A DNA stretch of 64,000 bases from Brevundimonas sp. (GTDB taxonomy: Bacteria; Pseudomonadota; Alphaproteobacteria; Caulobacterales; Caulobacteraceae), in NCBI RefSeq assembly GCF_016463295.1, contig NZ_JAEMRO010000002.1, positions 62,001 to 126,000 on the forward strand. The letters are read 5' to 3'. Shown here piece by piece: positions 44,557 through 53,311 of this stretch. The position numbers and the translations under genes were made by a program. Numbering within the stretch: the stretch's first letter is position 1; each line of letters starts with the position of its first letter. The notes under the pieces were generated by a model. That model was not told the DNA's origin and did no database searches. It saw nothing but the letters and a program-made list of their open reading frames with translations.

Positions 44557-45897
44557 CTATCGCGTCGCGGGCGTCGGGGCCACGGCAGGCGACGTCGGCT
44601 GCGACGCTGCTGTGGGTGCGATCCGCCAGACCGTGTTCGACAGGTCGTCGGCGACAAGCAGGATGCGGCGACCGGCATCAAAGGTCACGCCCACGGGGCG
44701 ACCCCGCGCCTGGCCGTCATCCGTCAGGAAGCCGGTGGCGAAATCGACCGGCTCGCCGGACGGCCGACCGTTGACGAAGGGCACCCATGTCACCTTGTAG
44801 CCGCTGAGGTCCTGTCGGTTCCAGCTGCCGTGTTCGCCGATGAAGGCCCCCTGCGAGAACACGCCCCCGAAGCCACCGTCAATCGCAAAGGACAGACCAA
44901 GGGCGGCGACGTGTGATCCAAGCGCATAGTCGGGCAGGATGGCGGTTGCTGCGAGTTCGGGGTTGGCGGGGCGGACGCGCGGATCCACCTTGCCCCAGTA
45001 GGTATAGGGCCAGCCGTAGAAGGCTCCCTCGCGAACCGAGGTCAGATAATCTGGCGAGGCCTGCGGGCCGATCTCGTCACGCTCGTTGACCACCGCCCAA
45101 AGGGCAGCGGTCGTCGGTTCGATGGCCAGGGCGGTGGGATTGCGGATACCGCGTGCGACTGTGCGGCGAGCGCCGGTAGTCCGGTCGATGGCCCAGACGA
45201 CAGCCCGCTCTTCTTCGACAGCCATGCCACGCTCGCCGACGTTCGAATTGGACCCGATCCCGACATAGAGGGTCTGACCATCGGCGCTGGCAGTGAGAGA
45301 CTTGGTCCAGTGGTGGTTGATGGCCGAGGGAAGCTTGGTCACCTCGGTCGGCGCGGCGGTGATCCGCGTCTGTCCGTCCTGGTAGGGGAAGCTGACCAGA
45401 GCGCCCTGGTTCGCGACGTAGAGAGTGCCCTGGACAAATGCGAGTCCATAGGGCGCATCCAGGTTGTCGATGAAGACGCTGCGAACCTCGGCACGACCGT
45501 CGCCGTCGGCGTCGCGCAGCAGGGTGATGCGGTTGCCGCTCTCAACCTTGGTATTGCCCTGCTTCTTGATCACGCCTGCGATCACATCCTTGGGCCGAAG
45601 GGGCGGGGCGTTTCCGCCGCGCCCTTCCGCGACGAGAATGTCGCCATTGGGCAGGACTAGCATCTGGCGCGGTATCTGGAGATCCGTGGCCATGGCGGTG
45701 ACGGTGAAACCGGCGGGGACGGTCGGCACCTGATCGCCCCAGCCTGTTGGCTGGGCGATCTTCATGGACGGCACGAGACCCTCGGCAATCGGCGGAATAT
45801 CGGGTTGAGAGCCCGTCTGGTTCAGGCCGGGATCGCTGCGCCCGCAGGCGGACAGGACGACAAGCAGGGCGGTCGCGCCCATCAGGTAACGGATCAT
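44557..45897 (-). CDS. PQQ-dependent sugar/sorbosone dehydrogenase-like lipoprotein
   Basis: A 446-residue lipoprotein (signal MIRYLMGATALLVVLSAC). The six-bladed propeller motifs QIPRQMLVLPNGDILVAEGR, APYGLAFVQGTLYVANQGAL, RNPTALAIEPTTAALWAVVN, YGWPYTYWGKVDPRV and GSWNRQDLSGYKVTWVPFVN match the L-sorbosone/glucose dehydrogenase family. It would oxidise an aldose in the periplasm and feed the respiratory chain. PQQ use is inferred from family. The ATG overlaps the DUF2231 stop. Confidence 0.88.
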   Translation of the reverse strand: MIRYLMGATALLVVLSACGRSDPGLNQTGSQPDIPPIAEGLVPSMKIAQPTGWGDQVPTVPAGFTVTAMATDLQIPRQMLVLPNGDILVAEGRGGNAPPLRPKDVIAGVIKKQGNTKVESGNRITLLRDADGDGRAEVRSVFIDNLDAPYGLAFVQGTLYVANQGALVSFPYQDGQTRITAAPTEVTKLPSAINHHWTKSLTASADGQTLYVGIGSNSNVGERGMAVEEERAVVWAIDRTTGARRTVARGIRNPTALAIEPTTAALWAVVNERDEIGPQASPDYLTSVREGAFYGWPYTYWGKVDPRVRPANPELAATAILPDYALGSHVAALGLSFAIDGGFGGVFSQGAFIGEHGSWNRQDLSGYKVTWVPFVNGRPSGEPVDFATGFLTDDGQARGRPVGVTFDAGRRILLVADDLSNTVWRIAPTAASQPTSPAVAPTPATR

Positions 45898-46331
45898 CGT
45901 GCGACCTCACGGCTGAAGAGACGGGTGTGGGCGATCACGCCTGCGGCAAGGGCCAGAATAACGGTGACGATCGAGAGGAGCAGGCCGAAAGTCCCCACCG
46001 AACTCCAGCCGTCCCGGCTGTGCTGGAAGGCATTAATCAGGCCGATGACGCACATGAGGGCGACGATCCCGGCATAGACCAGCCGGCGCAGCCGGATCGG
46101 GCCGGACAAGCCGAGCAAAAGCGACGCGAGGGCCCAGAGCAACACCAGCCCTCCGAAGACCAGGCCTCCGGCGTTGAGCCAAGCCGAAAAGTTGGTCCAC
46201 TGGATTTCTTCGGTGCGTAGATAGGCGATGTCGGTGACCAGATTGGCGCTGAACAGGGCAATCGGGAAGCCCAGCAGGATGGCATGAAGGGGATGGGGCC
46301 CTGACCGGGCATGCAAGGCATCAGCCGTCAT
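45894..46331 (-). CDS. DUF2231 membrane protein
   Basis: A 145-residue protein with four helices (HPLHAILLGFPIALFSANLV, LNAGGLVFGGLVLLWALASL, LVYAGIVALMCVIGLINAFQ, GTFGLLLSIVTVILALAAGV). The HPLHA.L.GFP motif and His residues are the DUF2231 signature, and it often accompanies heme or respiratory genes. ATG 46331 has an AGGAGA site nine bases upstream. It heads the run that includes the dehydrogenase and CtaG genes. Confidence 0.8.
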   Translation of the reverse strand: MTADALHARSGPHPLHAILLGFPIALFSANLVTDIAYLRTEEIQWTNFSAWLNAGGLVFGGLVLLWALASLLLGLSGPIRLRRLVYAGIVALMCVIGLINAFQHSRDGWSSVGTFGLLLSIVTVILALAAGVIAHTRLFSREVAR

Positions 46332-46492
46332 CGATATCTCCTGAGATCGCGGCTCGGTGTCGCTCACCGGTGGCCACTCATTAGATTGCGAACACTCCAG
46401 CTTGGCATTGGTTTCCATGGATCACTGGCCGGCGGGTCTTCAACCGTGGGTGAGCGCGATGAACCGGATGGTCCGCTGCGTATTTGAGAGGC

Positions 46493-46960
46493 ATGAAATA
46501 CCGTGACCTGCTTCCCTCCGTGCTAATCGGTGCTGTGGCCAGCGCGCGATCGATGTCTCCGATGGGGGCGTTGGCCGCCGCGCACCTTGCCGGTCGGTCC
46601 ACGCCCGGAAGGCTACTCCTTCTCAAGCAGCCTCTGTTTACGGCGGGGGCCTTGATGATGGGCGTCGGCGAGCTGTTTGGCGACAAGATGAAGACTGCAC
46701 CGGACCGAACCGTCGCCCTAGGCCTGCTCGCGCGTGTCATGAGTGCGGGCATAGCCGGAGCAGCGTTGGCGCCCAAAGGACGCGACCGGCTCGGCGGTGT
46801 CATCGCGGTGGCGACCGCCGTGCCCCTTGCTTATCTCACGCTGGCTGGGCGCAAACGGGCCATGAGGCGGATCGGCCAGACGCGGAGCGGCCTGGTTGAA
46901 GATGCCATGATTGTCTGTAGCGCTGTTGCAATCGTTTTGGCGGTATCGCGTAAACGATAG
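46493..46960 (+). CDS. DUF4126-like membrane protein
   Basis: A 155-residue protein with several hydrophobic segments (LLPSVLIGAVASARSMSPMG, LFTAGALMMGVGELFGDKM, RVMSAGIAGAALAPKGRD, GVIAVATAVPLAYLTLAGRK, DAMIVCSAVAIVLAVSRK). The pattern resembles DUF4126-type proteins. ATG 46493 is the best visible start, though the GAGAGG just before it is unusually close. Single gene of unknown role. Confidence 0.6.
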   Translation: MKYRDLLPSVLIGAVASARSMSPMGALAAAHLAGRSTPGRLLLLKQPLFTAGALMMGVGELFGDKMKTAPDRTVALGLLARVMSAGIAGAALAPKGRDRLGGVIAVATAVPLAYLTLAGRKRAMRRIGQTRSGLVEDAMIVCSAVAIVLAVSRKR

Positions 46961-47050
46961 CAAGGGTCCGGTCTGGCGGACGACCAATATCAGCAGCCGA
47001 CATATGTCAGGGGCCTTATTGGCCGCCATTGATCAGGTGCGTTTCGGCGT

Positions 47051-47080
47051 CACAGTGCATATCATGAAAAGTGCACTGAG
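47051..47080 (+). promoter_or_regulatory. 30-bp inverted repeat motif, copy 1
   Basis: Arms CACAGTG (47051-47057) and CACTGAG (47074-47080) with a 16-base spacer. It is the same architecture, reverse-oriented, as the copies at 54585, 60542 and 62634. It is 103 bases upstream of the start of the small membrane protein gene at 47184, matching the distance of two other copies to their genes. Confidence 0.55.
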
Positions 47081-47183
47081 CGATAAGAGCGCACCCCCTC
47101 GCCTAGTGCGAGATGTCTCGCATTTAACGTGACGTGCGACGCGCAGCTGATACGCTTTTGATGGTCAACTGAGGGACAGGGTC

Positions 47184-47396
47184 ATGAACGTCGAAACCAT
47201 CAAAGCGAATGTGAAATCACTCACGGCTGCCGAATGGGTGATGGTGGCGATCGTGGTCATCGTGTTTGCAGCGGTGCTGGAAACGACGGGGTTCATCATG
47301 GGCTTCCCGGTCGCTTACATCCTCGTGCTGGCGATGAGACGTCATGCTGCACAGACGGCTCAGCGGTCTGACCATATGCGGCAGATGGACCGGTAG
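47184..47396 (+). CDS. Small membrane protein
   Basis: A 70-residue protein with two hydrophobic segments (WVMVAIVVIVFAAVLETTGF, MGFPVAYILVLAMRR) and a His/Arg/Gln-rich hydrophilic tail. GAGGGACAGGGTC precedes the ATG. No family was recognised. The 30-bp inverted repeat lies 103 bases upstream, as for DUF3072 and the ester cyclase-like gene. Confidence 0.6.
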   Translation: MNVETIKANVKSLTAAEWVMVAIVVIVFAAVLETTGFIMGFPVAYILVLAMRRHAAQTAQRSDHMRQMDR

Positions 47397-47412
47397 TTCT
47401 GTGCGAACAGCG

Positions 47413-47742
47413 CTAGCGATCAAGCGTCGCGTACCACGTCGCATAGGGGGTATTGGCGACGAGGTGCCGATTGTAGTCAGGCGCGCCGTCGGTCCACCAC
47501 GGTGGTCCTCGTTCGCCTAATTCGATCTTGGCTGAGTTGACGGCCTTGCGTGCTTCGACGAGCGCGGTGCCACCTTCTTCGCGATGCTCTTTCACCGAGC
47601 GACGCGCGCGCATCAGTTCGTCGACGAGCGCTTGGCGGTGGTCAGGGTCGAGCGTTGGATTTGACGTTCGCCACAAGCGATCGCGCACGATCAAATATCG
47701 ACCGTCTAATGTGACCGGATATGATCGGGACGCGCGAACCAT
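47413..47742 (-). CDS. Conserved hypothetical protein (TYR/TRP-rich C-terminus)
   Basis: A 109-residue protein with LDGRYLIVRDRLWRTSNP, LDPDHRQALVDELMRARRSV and GERGPPWWTDGAPDYNR, ending ATWYATLDR. This pattern recurs in a small conserved family sometimes annotated, misleadingly, as a Tol-linked transporter protein. No catalytic motif is visible. The start ATG 47742 was chosen from the conserved N-terminus. It is divergent from the DUF6880 gene. Confidence 0.7.
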   Translation of the reverse strand: MVRASRSYPVTLDGRYLIVRDRLWRTSNPTLDPDHRQALVDELMRARRSVKEHREEGGTALVEARKAVNSAKIELGERGPPWWTDGAPDYNRHLVANTPYATWYATLDR

Positions 47743-47838
47743 CTTGCTGCAATGTGCGTACTGCAGATCAGTTCGCCGTTTAGCGGCAAAGCTGATGGCT
47801 TCTCCCTCCAACTTCGCCGCAGAAACATTCTCCAACCT

Positions 47839-49224
47839 ATGGCCAAAGCTGCGCCAAAACTGCGCAAGACGCTCTCTCAAGCCAATCTCGCTCAACTGGG
47901 TGCTGACCGGTTGGCATCGCTTCTGTTTGCGGCCGCCGCAACGGATCCTGCACTGAAGCGCAGTCTTCGGCTCGAGCTCGCATCGGAACTCGGCGCAGCA
48001 GAGTTGGCGCAAGCGTTGGACAAGCGCCTCGACGAGCTGGCGACCAGTCGCGCGCGCATCTCGTGGCGAAAGCGACCTGAGCTGCTGAGAGAGCTCGCAC
48101 TGTTGCGCACCATGATCGTCGAGCGCCTCGCAGTCGCTGATGCAGCCTTGGCGTTTCCGCGTCTGGTCGCGTGGTTTGATCTTCAGGAACCCCTGCAAGC
48201 GCGCACGAACGATCCTCGTGAGGAGGTCGCGACTTTGTTTGAAGCAGCAGCACCTGCGCTCGGTGCGATGGCATCGTCGGCAGGGCAGGGGGTAGCGTCG
48301 CCTGTTCTAGTCGACGCTGTTCTCACGCGTTCAACCACCTGGGTGCCGTTGTTGGGGCGGGCAGTCGCCACGCTCGACCACGAATTGGCGAAGGGCTTGC
48401 TAGCGTCGTTGACTGTCAAGCAGGTCCCACAGTCCGGTCGGCTCGCGCTGATCGTGCGTCGGTTGGCTGATCACGTCGGCGATCTCGACATTTGGCTGGC
48501 GAGCTTCGATAACAAAACGTCTCACCAGCCAGAGATCCAGGTTGAGCGTGCACTGCGTCTTGCACGAGGTGGACGAGCTGTTGACGCTCGGGCGGCACTA
48601 GAAGCCGCTCTGGTGCAGCCATCTCGCAAGCGCTTGGGCTGGCACGCACCTGAGCCAACCCCTGTTCGCGACGAGCGGTGGTTCGATGCAGAGATCGCTG
48701 TGCTGGATAGCGAGGGGCGCAGCGAAGCCGCAATGACTGCGCGATGGTTGAAGTTCGAGCGATCACTGAGCGTGGCGAGCCTGAACGACATTGTCTCGCG
48801 CCTGAATGATTTCGAAGACGTTGTCGCGACCGATCGCGCGCTCGCGTTCGCTGCCAGCAACTTCGACCTCAATCGAGGTCTCGCGTTTATGTTTGAGCAG
48901 AATGCCCTGCGCGAAGCGGCCGAGACCATATTGGCCCGCGTTGGAGAGTTGAACGGGCGCGCCGACGCGAGCGCGCTGTGGGCAGCGCGCTTGGCTGCTC
49001 GATACCCCGTTGCGGCGATGCATTTGCTGAGAGCCAGAGCAGCGACCTTAGCTGAGATGTCCGGCTCGCTTGAAGCTGATGGCGTGTCTCAACTGCTTGA
49101 TGAAGCTCAAGCGCTCGCCACCGAGGCTACCGCTGAAGACGATATCATACCGCATTCGGCCTATCTCGAAGAGCTCCGCGCGACCGCTTTGAGGTCGTCG
49201 CGGAGCACGCGACGGCGAGCATAG
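47839..49224 (+). CDS. DUF6880 family protein
   Basis: A 461-residue helical, soluble protein. The N-terminal LRKTLSQANLAQLGADRLAS, LLFAAAATDPALKRSLRLEL and the central LLGRAVATLDHELAKGLLAS match DUF6880-type proteins as I remember them. Ala- and Arg-rich amphipathic helices (TPR-like) fill the rest. There is no signal peptide. ATG 47839 is the start used; the frame is open to 47752. Function unknown. Confidence 0.65.
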   Translation: MAKAAPKLRKTLSQANLAQLGADRLASLLFAAAATDPALKRSLRLELASELGAAELAQALDKRLDELATSRARISWRKRPELLRELALLRTMIVERLAVADAALAFPRLVAWFDLQEPLQARTNDPREEVATLFEAAAPALGAMASSAGQGVASPVLVDAVLTRSTTWVPLLGRAVATLDHELAKGLLASLTVKQVPQSGRLALIVRRLADHVGDLDIWLASFDNKTSHQPEIQVERALRLARGGRAVDARAALEAALVQPSRKRLGWHAPEPTPVRDERWFDAEIAVLDSEGRSEAAMTARWLKFERSLSVASLNDIVSRLNDFEDVVATDRALAFAASNFDLNRGLAFMFEQNALREAAETILARVGELNGRADASALWAARLAARYPVAAMHLLRARAATLAEMSGSLEADGVSQLLDEAQALATEATAEDDIIPHSAYLEELRATALRSSRSTRRRA

Positions 49225-49242
49225 TCAGAGGTTCGGGACTCT

Positions 49243-49788
49243 TTAGCCTTTAGCGAACGCCTCGATTGCGGCGTCACAAAAGACGGGCAGATCGTCCGGG
49301 TTCCTTGAGGTGACTAGGCCCCCGTCGCTGACGACCGGCTCATCCACCCAGTTCGCACCAGCATTGGTGAGATCCGTCTTAAGCGAGGGCCAAGATGTCA
49401 GCTTCTTGCCGTCGACCAGCCCTGCATCGATCAGTGTCCACGGTCCATGGCAGATGGCGGCGATCGGTTTGCCGGCTTCGCCGAAGCTGCGCACGAACGC
49501 GATGGCCTTTTCATCGATCCTGAGGGCATCCGGGCTGATCACGCCGCCTGGCAAAAGCAGTCCGTCGAATGAGGAGGCATCAGAATCGGCGAGCGTTTGA
49601 TCGACCGATGTGGTGTCACCCTTATCGTGGTGGTTGAACCCCTGGATGAAGCCGGCCTCAGGAGCGACGATCACGATCGACGCACCAGCTTCTTTGAGGG
49701 CTTTAACCGGGGTTGTCAGTTCGACTTGTTCGAACCCGTCGGTGGCCAGAACGGCAATGGTCTTCCCGGAAAGTGATGTGTTTGCCAC
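49243..49788 (-). CDS. PfpI/DJ-1 family type 1 glutamine amidotransferase-like protein
   Basis: A 181-residue protein. IAVLATDGFEQVELTTPVKA, the motif LLLPGGVISPDAL and the nucleophile elbow AAICHGPWTLIDAG (catalytic Cys) match PfpI/YhbO deglycase or protease-like proteins. GTG 49788 is the start with GGAG upstream; further upstream frame is not family-like. It probably protects against carbonyl or heat stress; this is inferred from family. It shares a divergent region with the umuDC cassette that holds the SOS box. Confidence 0.88.
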   Translation of the reverse strand: MANTSLSGKTIAVLATDGFEQVELTTPVKALKEAGASIVIVAPEAGFIQGFNHHDKGDTTSVDQTLADSDASSFDGLLLPGGVISPDALRIDEKAIAFVRSFGEAGKPIAAICHGPWTLIDAGLVDGKKLTSWPSLKTDLTNAGANWVDEPVVSDGGLVTSRNPDDLPVFCDAAIEAFAKG

Positions 49789-49889
49789 GAGAGCAGTCTC
49801 CAACTTGGATATGAGCGATGACGCCCTGAATGCTGCGGTGGGTACGACGTTCCCAAACCCAAGCCACCAACCGCTCTTCCACAACAGAA

Positions 49890-49904
49890 GAACGAAAGCA
49901 GAAC
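49890..49904. promoter_or_regulatory. SOS (LexA) box GAAC-N7-GAAC
   Basis: The direct repeat GAAC at 49890-49893 and 49901-49904 with a 7-base spacer is the LexA site of alphaproteobacteria. It is 72 bases upstream of the first gene of the umuDC cassette, where a LexA site is expected. About two such matches are expected by chance in 64 kb, but the position makes this one credible. Confidence 0.7.
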
Positions 49905-49976
49905 TTTCAGCTTCCCCTTCCATACCGATCCTCGTAAGCCGCTCACGGGCACGGCACGTTTTTTGGGAGAGCAGCG

Positions 49977-50168
49977 ATGGAAATCGCTTCGAACGCGGCT
50001 GTGCTGAGACGTTGCATAGAGGGACTGGATCTGACGAGCGCCGATGGTCGGGCTGGCCTTCGCTGTCTGTTGCGCGAGTTGGAAGAGAGAGCTCCTGGCA
50101 TAATCGGGCAGGTCAACGCTGGGCTGGAGCTCAAACGCCTCGGGATCAGCACAGTCGGTGACCAGTGA
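49977..50168 (+). CDS. Small protein leading the umuDC cassette
   Basis: A 63-residue hypothetical protein, ATG 49977 with GGGAG seven bases upstream. LRRCIEGLDLTSADGRAGLR, LLRELEERAPGIIGQVNAGL and ELKRLGISTV suggest helices. Its stop overlaps the GTG of umuD (GTGA at 50165-50168), so it is part of the same operon behind the SOS box. It is not recognisable as ImuA or a recombinase. Confidence 0.6.
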   Translation: MEIASNAAVLRRCIEGLDLTSADGRAGLRCLLRELEERAPGIIGQVNAGLELKRLGISTVGDQ

Positions 50169-50596
50169 CTTTAACCCTGGTCAATCCGGCCGACGTCACG
50201 ATTCCGCTGATAGGCCGCCCGCTTTGCGCAGGCTTTCCGTCCCCAGCTGACGACTACGTCGAGGAGGCGCTGGACCCCTCGCGCCTGATCGTAACTAACC
50301 CGGCGTCGACCTTCATGTGGCGCGTGACAGGCCGCAGCATGGTCCGCGCCGGCGTCAACGACGGAGACTTCGTCGTGGTCGACCGCTCGCTGGTACCGCG
50401 CGTTGACGACGTCGTGGTCGCGGTGATTGACGGCCTGCCCAGTGCCAAGAAGGTCGTGCGGATGCGCTGCGGTGGAGTCGGTCTGGCATTCGCCGACGAG
50501 GCCCGCACGCCGCTCGTTCTGGACGAGGCATCCGAAGCCGTTGTTTGGGGCGTCGTGACCTGGTCGCTGACACCGTTGCGACCCGCACCGCGATGA
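50165..50596 (+). CDS. umuD: UmuD-like translesion polymerase subunit (self-cleaving)
   Basis: A 143-residue protein of normal UmuD length. The cleavage site [11 protein letters not shown] aligns with the CGFPSP of E. coli UmuD, here between Ala22 and Gly23. The catalytic Ser58 in TGRSMVRAG and Lys95 in PSAKKVVRM are 37 residues apart, as in E. coli. RecA-stimulated cleavage would activate it. Start GTG 50165 is coupled to the upstream small gene; its stop overlaps the umuC ATG. Confidence 0.92.
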   Translation: MTLTLVNPADVTIPLIGRPLCAGFPSPADDYVEEALDPSRLIVTNPASTFMWRVTGRSMVRAGVNDGDFVVVDRSLVPRVDDVVVAVIDGLPSAKKVVRMRCGGVGLAFADEARTPLVLDEASEAVVWGVVTWSLTPLRPAPR

Positions 50597-51852
50597 GCCG
50601 TGTCTTCGCCCTGTCGGACTGTAACAGTTTCTACTGCAGCTGCGAGCGCGTGTTCGACCCTTCGCTGGAAGGCAGGCCGGTGATCGTGCTGTCGAACAAC
50701 GATGGTTGTGCCGTTGCTCGCACGCCGGAAGCCAAGGCCCTGGGCATCGAGATGGGCGCGCCGTGGTTCAAAATCCGCGACCTGTGTCATGCCAAGGGTG
50801 TCGTCGCGCGGTCGTCCAACTACGTTCTGTACGGCGACATGAGTCGTCGCGTGAACGAGGCCTATCAGACCTTCGCCGACGACATTGAGGTCTATTCAAT
50901 CGACGAGAGCTTTCTCGATTTTACCGGGATGCCCGATCCGGAACAGCGCGCGCGAGACATGCGTCGCACCGTCCGACGCTGGACCGGCATCCCGACATGT
51001 GTCGGCCTAGGCCCCACCCGCGTGCTGGCTAAGGCTGCGAACCACCTGGCCAAGAAGCGGCCGGAACTCGACGGTGTCTGTGACCTGACGACCGCAGAGG
51101 CGCGCGATCGCTTGCTGCCGCAGCTGGAGATCAAAGACGTCTGGGGCGTGGGCCGGGCCTCGGTCGCCAAGTTGCAGGAGATCGGTGTTCACACCGCCGC
51201 CGACCTGCGCGCACTCGATCCGCGTGTCGCGCGCTCCCTGCTGACCGTCGTTGGCGAACGTCTGGTGCGCGAGTTAAATGGCGTGCTGTGCAATGACCTG
51301 GACCTGACCCCGCCGTCGCGAAAGGGGATCGCCGTCACGCGCTCGTTCAGCCAGGTGGTGACGACGCTGCCGGCAATGCTGCAGGCCACAGCCGTTTACG
51401 CCACGCGGGCAGGTGAAAAGCTGCGTCGCCACGGCATGTTGGCTGCGCACATCCAGGTCTTCATGCATACCAGCAGGTTCGCCGACGGCCCGGCACGCTC
51501 TGTGTCCGGTATTGCCCGGATGCGGGAGCCGACATCGGACACACTGGACCTGGTCCGCGCGGCCAGCGAGGCAACACGCCGCATCTGGGCCGATGGCTTT
51601 CGCTATGCCAAGGCGGGTGTGATCCTGGACGATCTGGTCACGCCGGCGGACGCGCCGCGCGCCTTGATCGAGCCGACCGACCCACGACGCCCTGAACTGA
51701 TGGCGGCGATGGACCACCTGAACCGACGCTTTGGTCGGGGCACAGTGTTTCCGGCACAGACAGGTGTGATGCGAGCATGGACCCTGCGAGCCGACATGCG
51801 CAGTCCAGCCTACACAACACGACTGTCTGAGACCCCTGTGCTCGCAGCTTGA
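50593..51852 (+). CDS. umuC: UmuC-like translesion DNA polymerase V subunit
   Basis: A 419-residue Y-family polymerase. The palm motifs [20 protein letters not shown] and [10 protein letters not shown] (catalytic Asp/Glu), the finger [13 protein letters not shown], the HhH-like [20 protein letters not shown] and the little finger [20 protein letters not shown] are all present. The length is that of UmuC. It is coupled to umuD by a 4-base overlap (ATGA 50593-50596). With the SOS box upstream, it is a damage-inducible mutagenic polymerase. Confidence 0.94.
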   Translation: MSRVFALSDCNSFYCSCERVFDPSLEGRPVIVLSNNDGCAVARTPEAKALGIEMGAPWFKIRDLCHAKGVVARSSNYVLYGDMSRRVNEAYQTFADDIEVYSIDESFLDFTGMPDPEQRARDMRRTVRRWTGIPTCVGLGPTRVLAKAANHLAKKRPELDGVCDLTTAEARDRLLPQLEIKDVWGVGRASVAKLQEIGVHTAADLRALDPRVARSLLTVVGERLVRELNGVLCNDLDLTPPSRKGIAVTRSFSQVVTTLPAMLQATAVYATRAGEKLRRHGMLAAHIQVFMHTSRFADGPARSVSGIARMREPTSDTLDLVRAASEATRRIWADGFRYAKAGVILDDLVTPADAPRALIEPTDPRRPELMAAMDHLNRRFGRGTVFPAQTGVMRAWTLRADMRSPAYTTRLSETPVLAA

Positions 51853-51869
51853 TTGCAACACGCATAGTG

Positions 51870-51901
51870 AGCCCGCCGCCACGACGAGGCGGCAGCGGGC
51901 T
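51870..51901. terminator. Hairpin between umuC and a convergent small gene
   Basis: AGCCCGC-CGCC and GGCGGC-AGCGGGCT form a strong GC-rich stem with a short loop (ACGACGA) between the end of umuC and the convergent 49-codon gene. There is no T-run, so termination by the hairpin alone is uncertain. Confidence 0.5.
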
Positions 51902-51906
51902 GATAC

Positions 51907-52056
51907 CTACAACTCGTACTGCGCTAATCGCTTAGCTTGATCGTCTAGTTCAGCGTCGGCGAGCATTTGGATGATAGCTTCGATCATGAGCGAAACGCAG
52001 CCCAAAACCTGGTCTTGAGCAGCGGCTTTCTCGGGGGTTTTACGTTCGATTTGCAT
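51907..52056 (-). CDS. Small hypothetical protein (49 aa)
   Basis: A 49-codon frame (MQIERKTPEKAAAQDQVLGC..., ending RLAQYEL) with a strong GGAGGAAG ribosome-binding site before ATG 52056. The central hydrophobic part (LGCVSLMIEAIIQMLADAEL) gives one amphipathic helix. It is too short for most gene finders and unrelated to named families that I know. It ends just beyond the hairpin after umuC. Confidence 0.5.
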   Translation of the reverse strand: MQIERKTPEKAAAQDQVLGCVSLMIEAIIQMLADAELDDQAKRLAQYEL

Positions 52057-52330
52057 GGTCTTCCTCCATCACCGCAAAGGTGCGGCGACAGCGGAAGGCA
52101 CGTGAGAACACGTCGCTGAATGGCGACGCCTCTGCTATTACGTGCTTACCAAGAGTTGTGAGTCAAAACGATTCCACTCTCAATACGCGTGCAGAGAAAA
52201 TCTCACTGTGAGGTCTGATCTCCGCTCAAAATCGCACCCGGTTACACCAGATCCGATAAGTTGGAGCCCACGAGTGAACACGAGTATCAGCCGGTTCGTA
52301 ACGGCCAGTGCTGCGCGTCGAGATCAGCGA

Positions 52331-52711
52331 TCAGCTCGATGGCTCAGCCGCCGACAACCGACGTGCAAGATCTAAAACTAGCTTCTGGTCGGCCGATGCG
52401 AGACCGTTGACCGCCTTAGAAATCTCTTGTGACAGGCGACTGGGGATCTGGGCTTCCGGGTGGAAACCTTCGCCGCTCAATCCAACAAAAAAATGGGCAA
52501 CATCGACCTTAAGAAACTGGGATATGGCCCATAGCTTGGAAGCCGAGATGCGGTTCGTCCCCTTCTCGTATTTCTGCACCTGCTGAAACGTCAGCCCTAG
52601 CGCACGACCCAAGTCAGATTGGTTGTAACCCAGCTCCAGACGGCGCGCAGCGACACGCTGTCCAACCGAAATATCAACGGGGTCAGGGCCATCTGGAACT
52701 GGTTTCGACAT
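52331..52711 (-). CDS. XRE-family transcriptional regulator
   Basis: A 126-residue protein. The helix-turn-helix at about residues 15-70 (VAARRLELGYNQSDLGRALG, LTFQQVQKYEKGTNRISASK, LWAISQFLKVDVAHFFVG) is clearly XRE-type. The C-terminal part (LSQEISKAVNGLASADQKLV) follows the pattern of alphaproteobacterial regulators of this size. ATG 52711 has a GGAGAA site. Stands alone in a stress/repair neighbourhood. Confidence 0.88.
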   Translation of the reverse strand: MSKPVPDGPDPVDISVGQRVAARRLELGYNQSDLGRALGLTFQQVQKYEKGTNRISASKLWAISQFLKVDVAHFFVGLSGEGFHPEAQIPSRLSQEISKAVNGLASADQKLVLDLARRLSAAEPSS

Positions 52712-52845
52712 CGTGTTCTCCGTTCGCCAGTGGTTGGAAACCCGCGCACAAGAGAAGGTCGAATAGGCGCTGTTAGACGTCTCGCCAAGCGGGGAGGATC
52801 GGGATCGCACTAGCCATTCGAGCGCTTGTCTGTCTGGATGTCAGA

Positions 52846-53298
52846 ATGGCAGCTCGTCTCAAAGTTTTCACCTGGTCCGATGGCTTTCACGCATTCACCA
52901 TCGCCACGACTTCAAGACCAAAAGCATTAGACGCGTGGGGGTCTAAACAGGATCTCTTTGCATCGGGTTTAGCTAGCGAGCTGAGTGGAGGGTCTGACTA
53001 CGATGCGGCGATCGCAGCCCCTGACGAAGTGATCGAGCGCGGTCTTGCGGTCGATATCGGCAAAATCACCAAAGCCAAATCACGCACGACAAACTCAGCG
53101 TCAAAAGCAAAGAAGCGCAAACAAGACGCGCTGGAGAGACGTCTAGCCGACCTCGACACAGCTCACGCGCAAACGCTTGCCGACTTCGACAACCAAGTCG
53201 CTGACATTGAACGCCGCCGCCACGAAACAGCGAGCGAGCACGATCGCGAACGAGCCGCTTTGGTCAATGAGCTCAAAGCAACTCGTCGGAAGGGGTGA
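52846..53298 (+). CDS. Coiled-coil protein of the 'TolA-like' hypothetical family
   Basis: A 150-residue protein. The N-terminal RLKVFTWSDGFHAFTIATTS and SRPKALDAWGSKQDLFASG match a family often labelled 'cell envelope biogenesis protein TolA', though no TolA domain is present. The C-terminus is a charged coiled coil (RKQDALERRLADLDTAHAQ). Function unknown. It is followed by the SRAP gene after 13 bases, so both may share a transcript. Confidence 0.6.
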   Translation: MAARLKVFTWSDGFHAFTIATTSRPKALDAWGSKQDLFASGLASELSGGSDYDAAIAAPDEVIERGLAVDIGKITKAKSRTTNSASKAKKRKQDALERRLADLDTAHAQTLADFDNQVADIERRRHETASEHDRERAALVNELKATRRKG

Positions 53299-53311
53299 GG
53301 GGGGGTATCTG

